64,000 bases of DNA from Mikania micrantha (GCA_009363875.1 CM018688.1:62473001-62537000), one strand, 5' to 3'. Positions 22,562 to 33,169 are shown, counted from the first letter of the stretch. The notes: generated from the letters alone by a model not told the origin. Translations and numbers: made by a program.

Positions 22562-24025
22562 TCATTTGTGAAATTCAGATGAAGGTAGGACTTTATCCTT
22601 TTGAAATACACCATTAGCCGATAAAAGATATAAAAATCTTGGTTTATCAAAAGCTTTTGTAAAAAGATCGGCTTTCTGGTGATCGGTGTGAATTTTAACA
22701 ACATCGATTAGTTTCTTTTCATAACAATCACGTATGAAGTGATATTTTATGTCAATATGTTTTGTTTTCGAGTGCTGAACAGGATTTTTAGTAACAGCTA
22801 TGGCAGCAGTGTTGTCAACATATATAGGAGTGTTAGAAAAGTGTAACCCATAGTCCCTGAGTTGCTGTTGGATCCAGATAATCTGAGAACAACAACTAGC
22901 AGCAGCAATGTATTCAGCTTCACAGGTTGAAGTAGACACCGACGTCTGCTTCTTGCACTGCCAGGTAACTAATCGGGTTCCAAAGAACTGACATCCCGCC
23001 AATGTTGACTTGAAGTCTCTCTTACGTCCGCCATAATCCTTGTCACTGTATGCAGCAAGCTCAAAATTATCATCATTAGGGTACCATAAACCAAGATCCG
23101 GTGTACCCTTCAGATAACGCATAATCCTTTTCACAGCAATCAGATGAGACACTCTTGGTTTTGATTGATAACGTGCACACAAGCATGTGGCGAACATGAT
23201 GTCTGGCCGAGAAGTAGTAAGATACATAAGAGAACCAATCATTCCTCGGTACAGAGTGGCATCAATTAACTCCCCCTTTTCATCTGGTGTAATCCCGTGA
23301 TTAACAGCCAGTGGGGTACCAACAGGTTTTGCATCGGACATACTGAACCGGCTCAGTATATCACCAACATATTTGGTCTGATGAATAAATATCCCTGTCT
23401 CAGACTGATCCACTTGTAATCCCAGAAAAAATTTCATCTCTCCCAATGAGCTCATTTCGAACTTTTCTTTCATAACCTTCTCAAAATCCTTGCACAGATC
23501 ATCATTTGTTGAACCGAAGATGATGTCATCCACATAAACTTGTACCAAGAGTAGATCACCATCTTTTTCTCGAATAAATAGTGTACAGTCAATGACACCT
23601 CTTCTGAACCCGTTGCTCAGAAGGTGAGTAGATAGTGTCTCATACCATGCTCTCGGTGCTTGATGCAATCCATATAAGGCCTTGTCTAGCTTGTAGACTT
23701 GGTCTCGATGCAATGGATCCTCAAACCCAGGAGGTTGACTGACATACACTGTTTCACTTATCACACCATGAAGAAATGCACTCTTGACATCCATTTGATA
23801 AACTTTAAAGTTCTTGAAGGATGCATAAGCCAAGAAAATACGAATTGCTTCAAGTCGAGCAACCGGTGCAAATACTTCATTATAGTCCAAACCTTCGATC
23901 TGTCTGAATCCCTGAACAACCAGACGTGCCTTGTTTCGAACAATGATGCCATGATCATCTTTCTTGCAACGAAGAACCCACCTAGTGCCAATGACTTTTG
24001 CACCTTTCGGTCTGTCAACAAGTTG
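22562..24025 (-). pseudogene. pol: S1 reverse transcriptase and RNase H
   Basis: The open part (22562-23890) begins in the RT fingers with VFAPVARLEAIR, then QMDVKSAF (first catalytic Asp), LYGLHQAPRAWY, and the YVDD box at about residues 119-122 (VYVDDIIFGSTN). It then passes the connection region (GMIGSLMYLTTSRPDI) into RNase H (YSDKDYGG, STCEAEY, YVDNTAA), ending shortly after ADLFTKAF. Catalytic residues of both enzymes are present. The frame extends upstream through RWVLRCKKDDHG to the TAG at 24026. YVDDIIFGSTN is typical of the Sirevirus branch of copia. Confidence 0.92.
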
Positions 24026-24888
24026 CTAGACACCTAATTTCTTAAATTGCAGCAGTTCTTCTTGCATGGCATCAACCCATGATTCTTCCTTTAAAGCCTC
24101 AATGACAGTTCGTGGTTCCACCTGAGAGATAAAACAAGAATGAGCACAAAAGCTTACATCTGCAAAATCAAGAATGTCGGCAAGGCCCCCTGAAGAAAGC
24201 TGATTTCTGGTCTTAACTCCATCTAATGGAATTCCAATTATGTTCTCTTGAGGATGAATACGATTAATTCTACCAACTGGATGGGGAGGAACCTCAACTT
24301 GTGGATCTAGATTGTTCAAATTCAAATCCTCAAGATCTGGTACAAGATTATCAACATTTTGTTCTGGGGGGCAACTGGTGGAGTAGGGTTTTCATCAGTG
24401 TCTGAGCTGTCATCATTTGTCTGTACAATGGGAATTGAAGTGGATGAAGGTGGTACGGGTTCATTAGATGCATTTTGTACATCATATAACATTTGAACCG
24501 CAACATCTTCATCTGAATACATGGGAGGCATATTGAACGAATCAAAGAGATCTGAATAATCAAACATCCAGTCTGGGCCTTTTCCAGGTGGGGGCATAGA
24601 ATATTTTTGCACATTAACATGGTACCATTCCTCTACATTCTGTGTTGCTCTATTATAAACCCTTTTATTTGGAGTGCTGTACCCAAGAAAATACCCTTCT
24701 TTCACTTTCTCATTGAACTTTCCCTGCTCATGTTTCTTAAGCATAGTGCATGGTGCACCAAAAGGTTCAAGATACTTAAGATTAGGCTTTCTGTTATGAA
24801 GCAGTTCAAAGCAAGTTTTCCCATGCCTCTTCACTATCAAAACCCGATTAAAAGTGTAACAAGCGTTTGCTACAGCCTCGTTCCAAAA
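24026..24888 (-). pseudogene. pol: S1 integrase C-terminal region, with frameshift and stop
   Basis: This continues from the integrase core as VLIVKRHGKTCFELLHNRKP and KVKEGYFLGYSTPNKRVYN (copia integrase C-terminus), then an acidic/Pro-rich linker. At the G6 run 24366-24371 the reading frame changes by one base. The linker continues in the other frame (VGRINRIHPQENIIG, a copia landmark before RT) until a TAG at 24026-24028. That TAG is followed by CAA, as in some leaky plant stops, but its position inside a conserved tryptophan-containing stretch makes a TGG-to-TAG mutation more likely. Confidence 0.85.
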
Positions 24889-25914
24889 CTAAACTGGAAG
24901 AGAAGAATTAGCAAGCATTGTCCTAGCAGCCTCAATCAAAGTCCTGTTCTTTTGCTCAGCAACACCGTTCATTTGTGGAACATAAGGGGCACTGAATTGT
25001 TGAACAATTCCCCGTGAATTGCAGAAATTCTCCATGTTGTGATTCTTGAATTCTGTTCCGTTGTCTGTTCTGAGTATCCGAACCTTGAGCTTATAAAGAG
25101 ATTCAAGTTTGGTAACCAATACTTGAATACAATCAAAAGTTTCAGATTTCTCCTTCAGAAAGAATACCCAAGAGTATCTGGAAAATTCATCAGTAATGAC
25201 AAGACAATATTGATCTCCAGCTATACTCTTACGGTTAACAGGACCAAAAAGATCCATATGGAGAAGCTCAAGTGGAACAGTGATTGAATGATACTTCTTT
25301 GGTTTGTGAGACTGCTTGACTTGTTTGCCCTTTTTGCAAGATACACAGACATCAGACAGCTTGAAATTCTTCAGAGTAACCCCCTCAACCAGATTGTTAT
25401 GTACCAAATGATTCATCTTGCGGAGACTCAAATGACCCATCCTCTTATGCCAAAGTATTGAATCTTTCTCAGTTGCCTTTGTCATAAAACATGAAGCTGT
25501 GGAGGATGTTGTTGAAGCTGTGGCCATGTTGAGTACATACAAGTCTTGCTTTCTGGGAGATGACAATAAGATCCAATCTTCAGGGATAACTACACCTTCC
25601 TTAAGAATGTAGCATTTGGAGTTATCAAAGAGAACCTTGTACTGTTTATCACAAATCTGTGATACAGATAGAAGATTATTCTCCAATTGCTTGTCATATC
25701 TGACTTTATCAAATGAAACTTGCCCATTTGATAAAATTCCCTCTCCTGTGATAAAACCACCTTTGTCACCAGCAAACGCGACATATCCACCTCGAACTGA
25801 ATTCACATTGGTGAGAAGCGATATATCACCAGTCATGTGTCTGGAAGCCCCACTGTCAACGATACAAGAGCTGTTAGTGCAGCTATTGGGGCAACCTACA
25901 CAAAAATGAAACAC
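24889..25914 (-). pseudogene. pol: S1 protease and integrase core
   Basis: Aspartic protease signature IVDSGASRHMTG near residue 18, then NLLSVSQICD. Next come the integrase zinc finger (WHKRMGHLSLRKMNHLVH with CVSCKKGK) and the catalytic core with the first Asp in LLHMDLFGP, the second in RTDNGTEFKNH and the Glu in NGVAEQKNRTL. The frame closes at a TAG (24889-24891) immediately before FWNEAV, so the stop is inside the core's conserved tail. The first codon printed as Met is GTG. The real protein continues from upstream or from a splice junction near 25895. Confidence 0.9.
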
Positions 25915-25930
25915 TTAGTTCAATTTGGGA
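25896..25930 (-). promoter_or_regulatory. Splice-acceptor-like site before the S1 protease
   Basis: In the sense direction ACTAAGTGTTTCATTTTTGTGTAG is a pyrimidine-rich run ending in TAG, directly before the protease segment. The TAA at 25915-25917 would lie in the removed part. C has a comparable site at 63009-63035. Arabidopsis copia elements are known to use splicing near the gag/pol border to balance Gag and Pol, so a functional intron is plausible but unproven. Confidence 0.4.
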
Positions 25931-26175
25931 ACACAAGCCTTTACAGTCTTGGGTTGACCCAAAGAGTCTCGGATCAAAACATCGATCCCTTTACCATCTG
26001 AAATAGCCCTGTCTAAAGTGGGTGGAACTGAAGTCTTAGACTTGACCTTCCAGACTGCATTTTTACTGAAAGAATTTTTTAGATAAATGAATGATGATTT
26101 AACTTGATTAACATTTACCATCTTGGGAACATTCAAGTTCACCAGTTTCCCTTTACTCTTATCCACAGGTTTAAC
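25915..26175 (-). pseudogene. S1 gag-pol linker
   Basis: 82 codons in the same frame as gag and protease, between TAG (26176-26178) and TAA (25915-25917): Lys/Val-rich, ending KACVPKLN. The stretch lies where Sirevirus gag runs into pol. It has no recognisable domain. Confidence 0.6.
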
Positions 26176-28845
26176 CTATGTGAATTGTTTGAGTTTTGTC
26201 TGATCTAACTTGGATTCAGATTTGACAGCGTTGATGAAAACCTGATTTAGTTTTCTGGGTGGTGCAGTCTTTGGTCTAACCAGGTGTGGACAAAATTTGA
26301 CTATGTGTCCAGGTGCACCACACTCAAAACAAACGTTGTTACCTTTTTTATGAAAATGTTTTAATTCAGAGAAAGACTGTCTTTTTGGTTTGAAAACATT
26401 AGTTTGAGACTTATTCTGATTAAAACCCAAACCCTTTCTCCCATTAGGAACAAGATTGTCAATCTTGTTTGACACACATGCTTCATTTTCTTTTGACGCT
26501 TTAACAAAGCTTAAAGCTTGATAAATCTTTGATGATGAGATCGGGTCACCTTTCATAACTACAGAAGATTTATTCTGAGTAGTAACACAATCAGATGAAT
26601 AGTCAGATTCATTCTCAGAATCTGAGACCCAATCTTCTACAAGTCCATCCACCAAAGATTCCTCTGACAAGGAGGAACCCTCATCAGTAATCATCCCTAT
26701 AGGATCAATTACTAATGGAGTTTTAACTTGAAAATCTTTAACATCTTTGTCATCAGGTGAATTGACAAAGCTGTTCAAGATTGGTGGAGGACAATGTTGA
26801 TAGCTAACTTTTCCTTTATCCTTATGATCAGTACCTTTGCTGATCATGTGCTCAATGATATAAGATGCACTCTCATAGCTCTTGAGCTTTTGTCCTAGGG
26901 TCTCATAATCACACTCAACTATGGCTAACTTCTTCTTTATCTCATTGATGGTATTGAGATAAGAAGTTATAGCATCTTGCTTGTTAAGAACAACAATCTC
27001 AGCCTCATGAAGTTGTCTGTTTAAAAGTTCAATTTTAGCTTGAAAATCTTTTACATTAGATTTTAAAACTTTGTTTGCTTCAATACACTGGTTGAGATCG
27101 CTGATCAAAGCAACATTGTGATTCTGATAAGAAAGGACTTTGCTTTTAAGGTCAACACAATTAAAACAACTAGAACAAGAAGATGAACATTCATCAGATA
27201 CCTGATCAGATTGTGAAGTTGCAGCAGGAGTAGCAGATGAGTTTACCATCAAAGCAAACTGAGTAGGAGATTCTTCAATATCAGCATCAAAATCTGCTAG
27301 AGTGTCTGAGTTTGATAAGCTTTCTGACTCTGAACCTGATGTTTCTTCTCCATTAATCTTTGCTTCTCCTGAAGTACTATCTTCATTTTGATCATCCAAC
27401 TTCTTGATCTCAGCAACACATGCTTTATCCTGTTCCTTCTGATCATGATTAAATCTGAAATCCCAATTTTCACCCTCATCTTGTTGAACCATCAATGCTT
27501 TGCCTGAGTTAGATGAACCAGCTTGAACAGGAGAATCACTAGGAACAAGCCTTCTTTCTGGATTTGTAGAAGATGATTTCTGATGATGAAAAGGATTTTT
27601 ATTTCCTGCTTTCTTTGGCTGTTTGCACTGTCTAGCAAAGTGACCTTTCTCCCCACAATTGTAACAAGTGACAGAGGCCATGTCAAAACCAAACTTAGAT
27701 TCCTTGTTCAAGTTGATGTCTTTACCAGTCCTTTTGACAAACTCCTTAGCTCTCCTTACAGCACTTGCCAAAGCCCACATGATGTCAATCCTTTCCATGT
27801 CATCTTGATCTATTTGAGAATAGTCATCATTTGTCAGATAAGGATTGTCAATCTTTCCTGCTACTAGTCCATCATAAGAACTAACCAAAGTAGACAACAG
27901 ACCCATATGCCCTTTAGCAATCTCAACAGTAACTTTATCAAAATTTTCAGTCTTCAGACTTGTGACATGTTGATGATGTTCCTTTTGTGAGCTGGATGAA
28001 GAGGATGACTGACTAAAATGAATCTGAGCAGAAGATGGAGCTTCAGTCGTCTTAGAAACAAAGGCTGTCTTCAATGGAGCATGTGAGGATGATTTTTCAA
28101 CTGTAGGAGTAGAATAATACAATGAAGGATCCTGAACTTGAGCAACCCGTTTAGCTTTCCACTTGTTCTCTATTTCCTGCTCCTTCAGCTTTTGAATGAA
28201 ATCATTGATGTCCATATGTGCCATCATCTCATTCTGTTTAAGCACCATCAAAAATGATTCCCACTTTGGAGGTAGAGCATCTGCTAAACACTGAATTTTC
28301 TCCTGAGTAGTAGTCTTGACTTCATGATTGAACAGCTCACTCAAAAGATGATAGAATCTGGCAATCAACTCATCCAAAGATTCATTTCCAACATACATGA
28401 AACTGTTGAACTCCTTTCTTAAAGCCTTTGACTTGATATTCTTCAAAGCATCATTGCCCTCATAACGTTGTTGCAAAGCATCCCACAAATACTTAGAAGA
28501 TGTAAACTGTCTGAACTGATGGAAAATGTCAGTAGCAATGGACTGAGATAAAATAGCATAAGCCTTCTTCTCATAATCATAAAGCTTCCTTTGAGGCTCA
28601 GTCATCCGTGTGACTAGCATAGGAGTTCCATCCTCATTCAGAGGCCTCAGATAACCTCCTTCAATCATCATCCACAAGTTAGTATCCACCCCATTGATGT
28701 GAATCTCAAATCTATATTTCCAGTGTGGATAATCATCTAAGGATAGCAACTTGGGAGCTTTGTTGGAGTTCCCTGTCTCAGTCTCAGTCAACAGTTTAGT
28801 CTGAATGCGATGATTCTGATTAGCCATTAATGCTAAATCCTCCAT
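26176..28845 (-). CDS. gag: S1 Gag, 889 residues, with two zinc knuckles
   Basis: Open from ATG at 28845 to TAG at 26176. An N-terminal UBN2-type copia Gag region covers about 30-235 (LLSLDDYPHWKYRFEIHI, YEGNDALKNIKSKALRKEF, CLADALPPKWESF). A Ser-rich linker follows, then a first CCHC knuckle at about 394-407 (CYNCGEKGHFARQC). A long acidic segment and a coiled coil (about 560-680) come next. A second CCHC knuckle follows at about 839-852 (CFECGAPGHIVKFC). The length and two knuckles fit Sirevirus Gag, which forms the virus-like particle and binds the RNA. This is the only long frame of S1 that is fully open. The stop is in frame with the downstream linker and protease. Confidence 0.92.
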   Translation of the reverse strand: MEDLALMANQNHRIQTKLLTETETGNSNKAPKLLSLDDYPHWKYRFEIHINGVDTNLWMMIEGGYLRPLNEDGTPMLVTRMTEPQRKLYDYEKKAYAILSQSIATDIFHQFRQFTSSKYLWDALQQRYEGNDALKNIKSKALRKEFNSFMYVGNESLDELIARFYHLLSELFNHEVKTTTQEKIQCLADALPPKWESFLMVLKQNEMMAHMDINDFIQKLKEQEIENKWKAKRVAQVQDPSLYYSTPTVEKSSSHAPLKTAFVSKTTEAPSSAQIHFSQSSSSSSSQKEHHQHVTSLKTENFDKVTVEIAKGHMGLLSTLVSSYDGLVAGKIDNPYLTNDDYSQIDQDDMERIDIMWALASAVRRAKEFVKRTGKDINLNKESKFGFDMASVTCYNCGEKGHFARQCKQPKKAGNKNPFHHQKSSSTNPERRLVPSDSPVQAGSSNSGKALMVQQDEGENWDFRFNHDQKEQDKACVAEIKKLDDQNEDSTSGEAKINGEETSGSESESLSNSDTLADFDADIEESPTQFALMVNSSATPAATSQSDQVSDECSSSCSSCFNCVDLKSKVLSYQNHNVALISDLNQCIEANKVLKSNVKDFQAKIELLNRQLHEAEIVVLNKQDAITSYLNTINEIKKKLAIVECDYETLGQKLKSYESASYIIEHMISKGTDHKDKGKVSYQHCPPPILNSFVNSPDDKDVKDFQVKTPLVIDPIGMITDEGSSLSEESLVDGLVEDWVSDSENESDYSSDCVTTQNKSSVVMKGDPISSSKIYQALSFVKASKENEACVSNKIDNLVPNGRKGLGFNQNKSQTNVFKPKRQSFSELKHFHKKGNNVCFECGAPGHIVKFCPHLVRPKTAPPRKLNQVFINAVKSESKLDQTKLKQFT

Positions 28846-28889
28846 TTAAACAAGAACAACAAGATTCAACACTTAGAAAATTTTTTAAA

Positions 28890-29165
28890 CTGATGGCCGA
28901 ATGAAGAAGTTTGGGGCGAATGTCGGGCACCGAATGAACTGTTTCTGGCGAATGACAAGCTGAGTATGACTATTAGGACGAATGACTCCTATTCGGCGAA
29001 TGAAGGGTCAAATGAGGCTACTCGCCGAATGAGAGTTGATAATGATGCTATTCGCCGAATGAACAAAACGAATGGAGCTATTTGGCGAATGACACTGGCG
29101 AATGGTGCTATTCGGCGAATGAGACTTATTCGGCCAAACTTATTCGGCCGCCATGCTCATTCGGC
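28890..29165. repeat. Palindromic motif cluster in the S1 leader
   Basis: Between the primer site and gag, more than fifteen copies or variants of ATTCGCCGAAT, GCGAATGA and TCATTCGGCC are packed into 275 bp. The rest of the leader (29166-29426) is free of them. Confidence 0.88.
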
Positions 29166-29426
29166 CGATCTGAGGGTTTTAGTAATGAAAATAGCAATAA
29201 CTTTCGATTTAGACCAGATCTAAGTACCAAATTTGGTACAGAACACCATGATATGATTATGAACCAATTGGAATGAAAGTTTGAACAATAACACCACAAA
29301 AATGCACAGATTTTTAATGAAACAGTAACTTTTTGGACAAGGCAATCAGGGTTTTGCAGGTTTCGAAAATCCAAACTGAGATCTGATGATTTTGAATGGA
29401 AATCATGCAGAATCAAGAGCCAAAGA

Positions 29427-29436
29427 TCTGATACCA
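29427..29436 (-). other. S1 tRNA primer-binding site
   Basis: The sense strand reads TGGTATCAGA, matching initiator Met tRNA for ten bases before diverging (TCTTTGG follows). It is three bases from the 5' LTR. Confidence 0.85.
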
Positions 29437-29439
29437 CTT

Positions 29440-30067
29440 TGTAGGACCTCGTAGGAGCTCGGAAACAATCCGATTCCAAGAGAAATCTGCTTGACAGCCT
29501 CTGGAATAGTGCGGAATCCTATTCCAGGGTTTTCCAATCGAAATCAACAGCAACCGTGGTGAATCGAGAGAGTAGAATCAACGTGTGAGTGAGAATCGAT
29601 CACCACGGGTTGAGAATCGAAGTTGGACGGTAGGAATCGCTCAAAATTTCAAAGGTTTGACACCGGAGTGCACTGTGAAGAATGAGGACTCGGAAAAGTT
29701 AGGTTTGAAATGATTTGAACTTGTATTTATAGACTGTAGTCATTCGGCCGAATGAGTGGCCGAAGCAGCTCATTCAGCGAATGACTATGTCGAATGGACA
29801 TGTCATTCGAATGAGTCATTCGGCGAATGACTCATTCTCTCGCCAGTCATTCTCTATTTTGTTCATTCGGCGAATGACTTCATTCGTTAGAGTCATTCGC
29901 CCGAATGTGCAACACTCATACTCAAATATTAATAAACCAAATCAAACAATCATATAATTAATATTAGACATTAAGAACAATATATAAAGACAACTTCCAT
30001 TAATATAACTTGAACTTTACATGATGGATAATACAAAATCGAACTAGGGACATTTAGTGCATCTACA
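29440..30067 (-). repeat. S1 5' LTR
   Basis: 628 bp, TGTAGG...TCTACA. Thirteen substitutions against the 3' LTR, mostly transitions. At a commonly used plant LTR rate of about 1.3e-8 per site per year this is roughly 0.8 million years, a hand estimate. Confidence 0.95.
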
Positions 30068-30079
30068 AATCTCTACAAC

Positions 30080-30095
30080 CATGGCTCTGATACCA
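30080..30095 (-). other. Primer-binding site of gypsy element F
   Basis: The sense strand reads TGGTATCAGAGCCATG, three bases from LTR L2. It is separated from the rest of F's body by the S1 insertion, only a few bases away. Confidence 0.85.
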
Positions 30096-30098
30096 ACC

Positions 30099-30717
30099 TG
30101 TCACACCCCACGCCGCGTGCGGAATCCACGGCGCGTGACGTAATGATTACATAGCCATAGTTGAAGATCTCCCTTGACTTCTGGTTTACATAGATACTTG
30201 CTCCACCGTTCTTGAGCTGGTGGGTGATTTGTAACCTGGAACATGTAGCATAAAGAGTCAACTACGAATAGTTGAGTGAGAATCATAGGTTTTGTTGATG
30301 TAAAATGATTGTTCAAACAATGATTTTCATGATATAGTTATCACAAGTGATCAAACAGGTACTTTGAAATTGAATCTACTTGAGCATGCAAACATCAAAC
30401 CTATGTTGTTGTGTTCTTGTGCTAACGTTTGGCTACCCACCAAATGCCGTTATGCTAACATCTGGCTACCCACCAGAACGCTGTTATATGATACTTGTTT
30501 TCCTGCATATGATCATACCAGTACTACCAAGGGCTTGATAACAAGTTAATGATGTTCACATAAGAATGTGCCCAAATAGCCTGCACATAACCAAAGTTCC
30601 CAAGTGATACGCTTGATTTAATGGTTTGGTAAAAGATATACTCGATAATTGTTTGTCATGTTTTTCCTGATGAAACCAATATATGATTTCACAGGAGTTG
30701 ATAAATGTTTATCATCA
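30099..30717 (-). repeat. Gypsy element F, truncated 5' LTR (copy L2)
   Basis: The first 619 bp match L1 and L3 closely, including the TGTCACACCCCACGCCGCG start. Similarity stops at TTTATCATCA (about 30717), where E's RNase H sequence begins. About 1.9 kb of this LTR is missing. The 35-bp minisatellite has two units here. Confidence 0.85.
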
Positions 30718-32184
30718 TTGCTCTTACGTGCAGGGGTTTGACCCGTTCCTTTCGGCTTAAAGCATCTGCCATGACATTTGCTTTACCCAGGTGGTACTTA
30801 ATCACACAATCATAATCATTTAAAAGGTCAACCTAACGACGCTGTCACATGTTCAGTTACTTCTGATCAAAGATATGCTGTAGACTCTTGTGATCAGTAA
30901 ATATAGTACACTTAGTGCCATATAAGTAATGTCTCCAAATCTTCAAATGTGTAGTTTTTTCTCATGAATATTCAACTATTTTGACGCGTACGCGATAAAT
31001 TTATCTCACTGCATTAATACACAACCATGTCCCTGATGGGAAGCGTCAGAATACACTAAAAAATCATCCGTACCTTCTGGGAGAGATAAAAATGGAGCAT
31101 CACATAAATTCTGTTTCAATGTTTGGAAAACATCTTCTTGTTTCTGCTCACAAACAAACGGTACACTCTTCTGGGTTAACTTGGTGAGAGGCAAAGCTAT
31201 ATTAGAAAAGTTTGAAATAAACCTTCTATAATAACATGCGAGTGCCTGAAAAGATCGTATCTCCGTCGGTGTCGTCGGAGCATCCCAGTTCTTTATTGCC
31301 TTGATCTTGGCAGGGTCTACATGAATACCTTCACTATTAATCACATGACCCAAGAAATGAGTTTCTCTTAGCCAAAATTCAAATTTTGAGAACTTTGCAT
31401 AGAGTTGCTCATTTCGGAGATGTTGTTCGTGTTCCGCTTTGCTCTTTGAATAGATCAGTATATCGTCAATGAAAACAATGACAAAATGATCTAGGTACGG
31501 CTTGCACGCACGGTTCATGAGGTCCATGAAAACCGTTGGTGCTTTCGTCAATCCGAAAGGCATAACCATGAATTCGTAATGCCCGTACCTTTTCCGAAAT
31601 ATCGTCTTCGGTATGTCTTCGTCTTGTACCCGCAACTGATGGTATCCTTAGCGCAAATCGATCTTTGAAAAGTACCATGCTCGTTGTAACTGATCAAACA
31701 AATCATCAATCCTCGGTAGTGGATACCGATTCTTGATCGTCAGTTTATTCAGTTCCCAGTAGTCTATGCACATATGAAAGGATCCATCCTTCTTTTTCAC
31801 AAACAAGACCGGAGCTCCCCAAGGCGAGTAGCTCGGCCGGATGAAACCTTTATCCAGTAGCTCCTGCAATTGGTTTAACAATTCTTGCATCTCAGAAGGT
31901 GCTAATCTATAAGGAGATTTAGCAACAGGAGTTGCTCCATGATCTAAGTCAATACGGAACTCTACCGGTCGCACCGGTGGCAAACCTGGCACATCTTGAA
32001 TCTTGATCTCATTTTTCTCCTTTTCCACCACGTGAGCCAGGAAAGCTACACACTGCTTCTTTAAATCCTTACGTGCCTTTATGCAAGAAATGACCTTGAC
32101 ACTCTGTTTTCCTTGATCCGCTCGAACTTCCAACATGTGGTCGCTCGCCATCGATATTCGAAGTAGCTTTTCAGACAATCTCAA
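30718..32184 (-). pseudogene. pol: Gypsy element E: reverse transcriptase and RNase H, broken
   Basis: Minus-strand order: PVRPVEFRIDL, YRLAPSEMQELLNQLQELLD, WGAPVLFVKKKDGSFHMCID, NRYPLPRIDDLFDQLQ, a TAA near 31648, then KTIFRKRYGHYEFMVMPFGL, VIVFIDDILIYS (RT active site), LGHVINSEGIHVDPAKI, ACYYRRFISNFS, and RNase H start FLVYSDASHQGHGCVLMQ. Downstream of 31006 the RNase H tail is readable only with stops, down to a degenerate ADALSRK near 30765. This is the complement of the integrase half at 8956-10347. Confidence 0.88.
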
Positions 32185-32683
32185 CCTGATTAAGGGATAA
32201 CCACTCCATTCCTATGATAATGTCGAAACTACCCAGTTCCATCGGTATCAAATCGATGGTAAAAGATTGATCATTTAATACTAATGGGCAGTTCCTAAGA
32301 ATAGCGTGTGCTGTTACTTGCTTATCGTTAGCTACTTCTATGGTATAAGGGGAATCTAATTGTAACTCACTATGATTAAGTTTGCATGCAAAGTCGGACG
32401 AGATAAAACTCTGGTCCGCACCAGTGTCAAATAAAAAAGAAGCATAAAATTCATGTAAGAGAAACGTACCGGTGACCACATTCAGGTCTTGACGAGCAGC
32501 TGGAGCTCTTAAAGCAAAAGCTCTTCCGCGTGGTGCTTGAACTGCCGATTGCAACCTTTTTGGGCAGTTCCTTGAATAGTGGTCAGCTTCGCCACAGTTA
32601 TAGCATCCTCCATTGTTCTGATTCGGATTTTTGGGTGTAAGGAGTGCTATAAAAACATTGTTTACTGCTTGAGCAGGTGCCAT
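32171..32683 (-). pseudogene. Gypsy element E: zinc knuckle and aspartic protease
   Basis: 170 residues: a CCHC-type knuckle CYNCGEADHYSRNC (normal spacing, the usual Gly before His replaced), a basic linker, then the retropepsin-like domain with LFDTGADQSFIS (catalytic DTGA) and a FDIIIGMEWLSLN end, the normal gypsy protease-to-RT transition. It is one frame off from the RT segment, and the frames overlap by 14 bp, indicating a small indel. Confidence 0.85.
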
Positions 32684-32815
32684 TCAGCAATACTAGACCC
32701 ACTGGTCCTTTCTACCACATCCCGTGTAGTGATTGCATGGAGTGTTAGCAGCATGATGGTATTGGCAATTGGCACACAAAGGAAACGTGCCGGTGTATTG
32801 TTTCTTGTTGAAGTT

Positions 32816-33118
32816 CTATGGTGCAACTGCTACTTGGTTGAGTGGGGTGGCAATCGTATAGTTCTTGATGACCTTCTGCTTCTTCTTGGGGTGATGAGTA
32901 GGTTTCTTCGATGATTCTTCCTTTGCTTTTCCAAAGTTTGCTTCCTTCTTCAGAGTCCCAGAAGCTACCAGCACGTTAGTAAGTTTTCCTGACAAGCTGA
33001 TAACTAACTCCAAAGTGACAGGACTTGCTGCTACGACCAAGCCCTGTATGCAGGAAGTTAATCCACCTACATACCGGCCAATCAGCTTTTCCAGTGTTGG
33101 CACCATGTCAGGCACCAT
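32816..33118 (-). pseudogene. gag: Gypsy element E: Gag C-terminal part
   Basis: The frame gives VPTLEKLIGRYVGGLTSCIQG and a Lys-rich tail. Its layout matches the end of the gypsy Gag domain, where an ERYIxGLP-like stretch precedes the knuckle. It is cut at its N-terminal side near 33118, where a copy of the 51-bp flank of LTR L1 begins. Confidence 0.65.
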
Positions 33119-33169
33119 GTCAGCCCCGCATTTACAAAACAAAAATGTTTAGAAAAGGGGCAATGAACT
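33119..33169. repeat. 51-bp segment shared with 10332-10382
   Basis: Identical or nearly so to the sequence abutting LTR L1 on its outer side, including the AGAAAAGGGGCAATGAACT end. Both copies are followed directly by the same LTR. It is therefore part of a duplicated block of about 2.5 kb, not an independent target site. Confidence 0.85.

Larger units (their letters stand above)
16153..30067 (-). mobile_element. S1: complete Sirevirus-like copia element with a third ORF
   Basis: A 13,915-bp unit bounded by two 628-bp LTRs (TGTAGGACC...ATCTACA) and a perfect 5-bp target duplication AATCT (16148-16152 and 30068-30072). Order in its own sense: 5' LTR, primer site, motif-rich leader, long gag with two CCHC knuckles, protease, integrase, RT, RNase H (copia order), a 2.2-kb spacer, a third ORF of about 1,170 codons, polypurine tract, 3' LTR. 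The RT signature YVDDIIFGSTN, the large two-knuckle gag and the downstream ORF fit the Sirevirus lineage. The LTRs differ at 13 positions by hand alignment, so it is moderately young. All coding parts carry stops, so it is not autonomous now. It sits inside gypsy F. Confidence 0.93.

Noticed and set aside
24607..25017. Plus-strand open frame of 136 codons
   Set aside because: Antisense to integrase with no motif.
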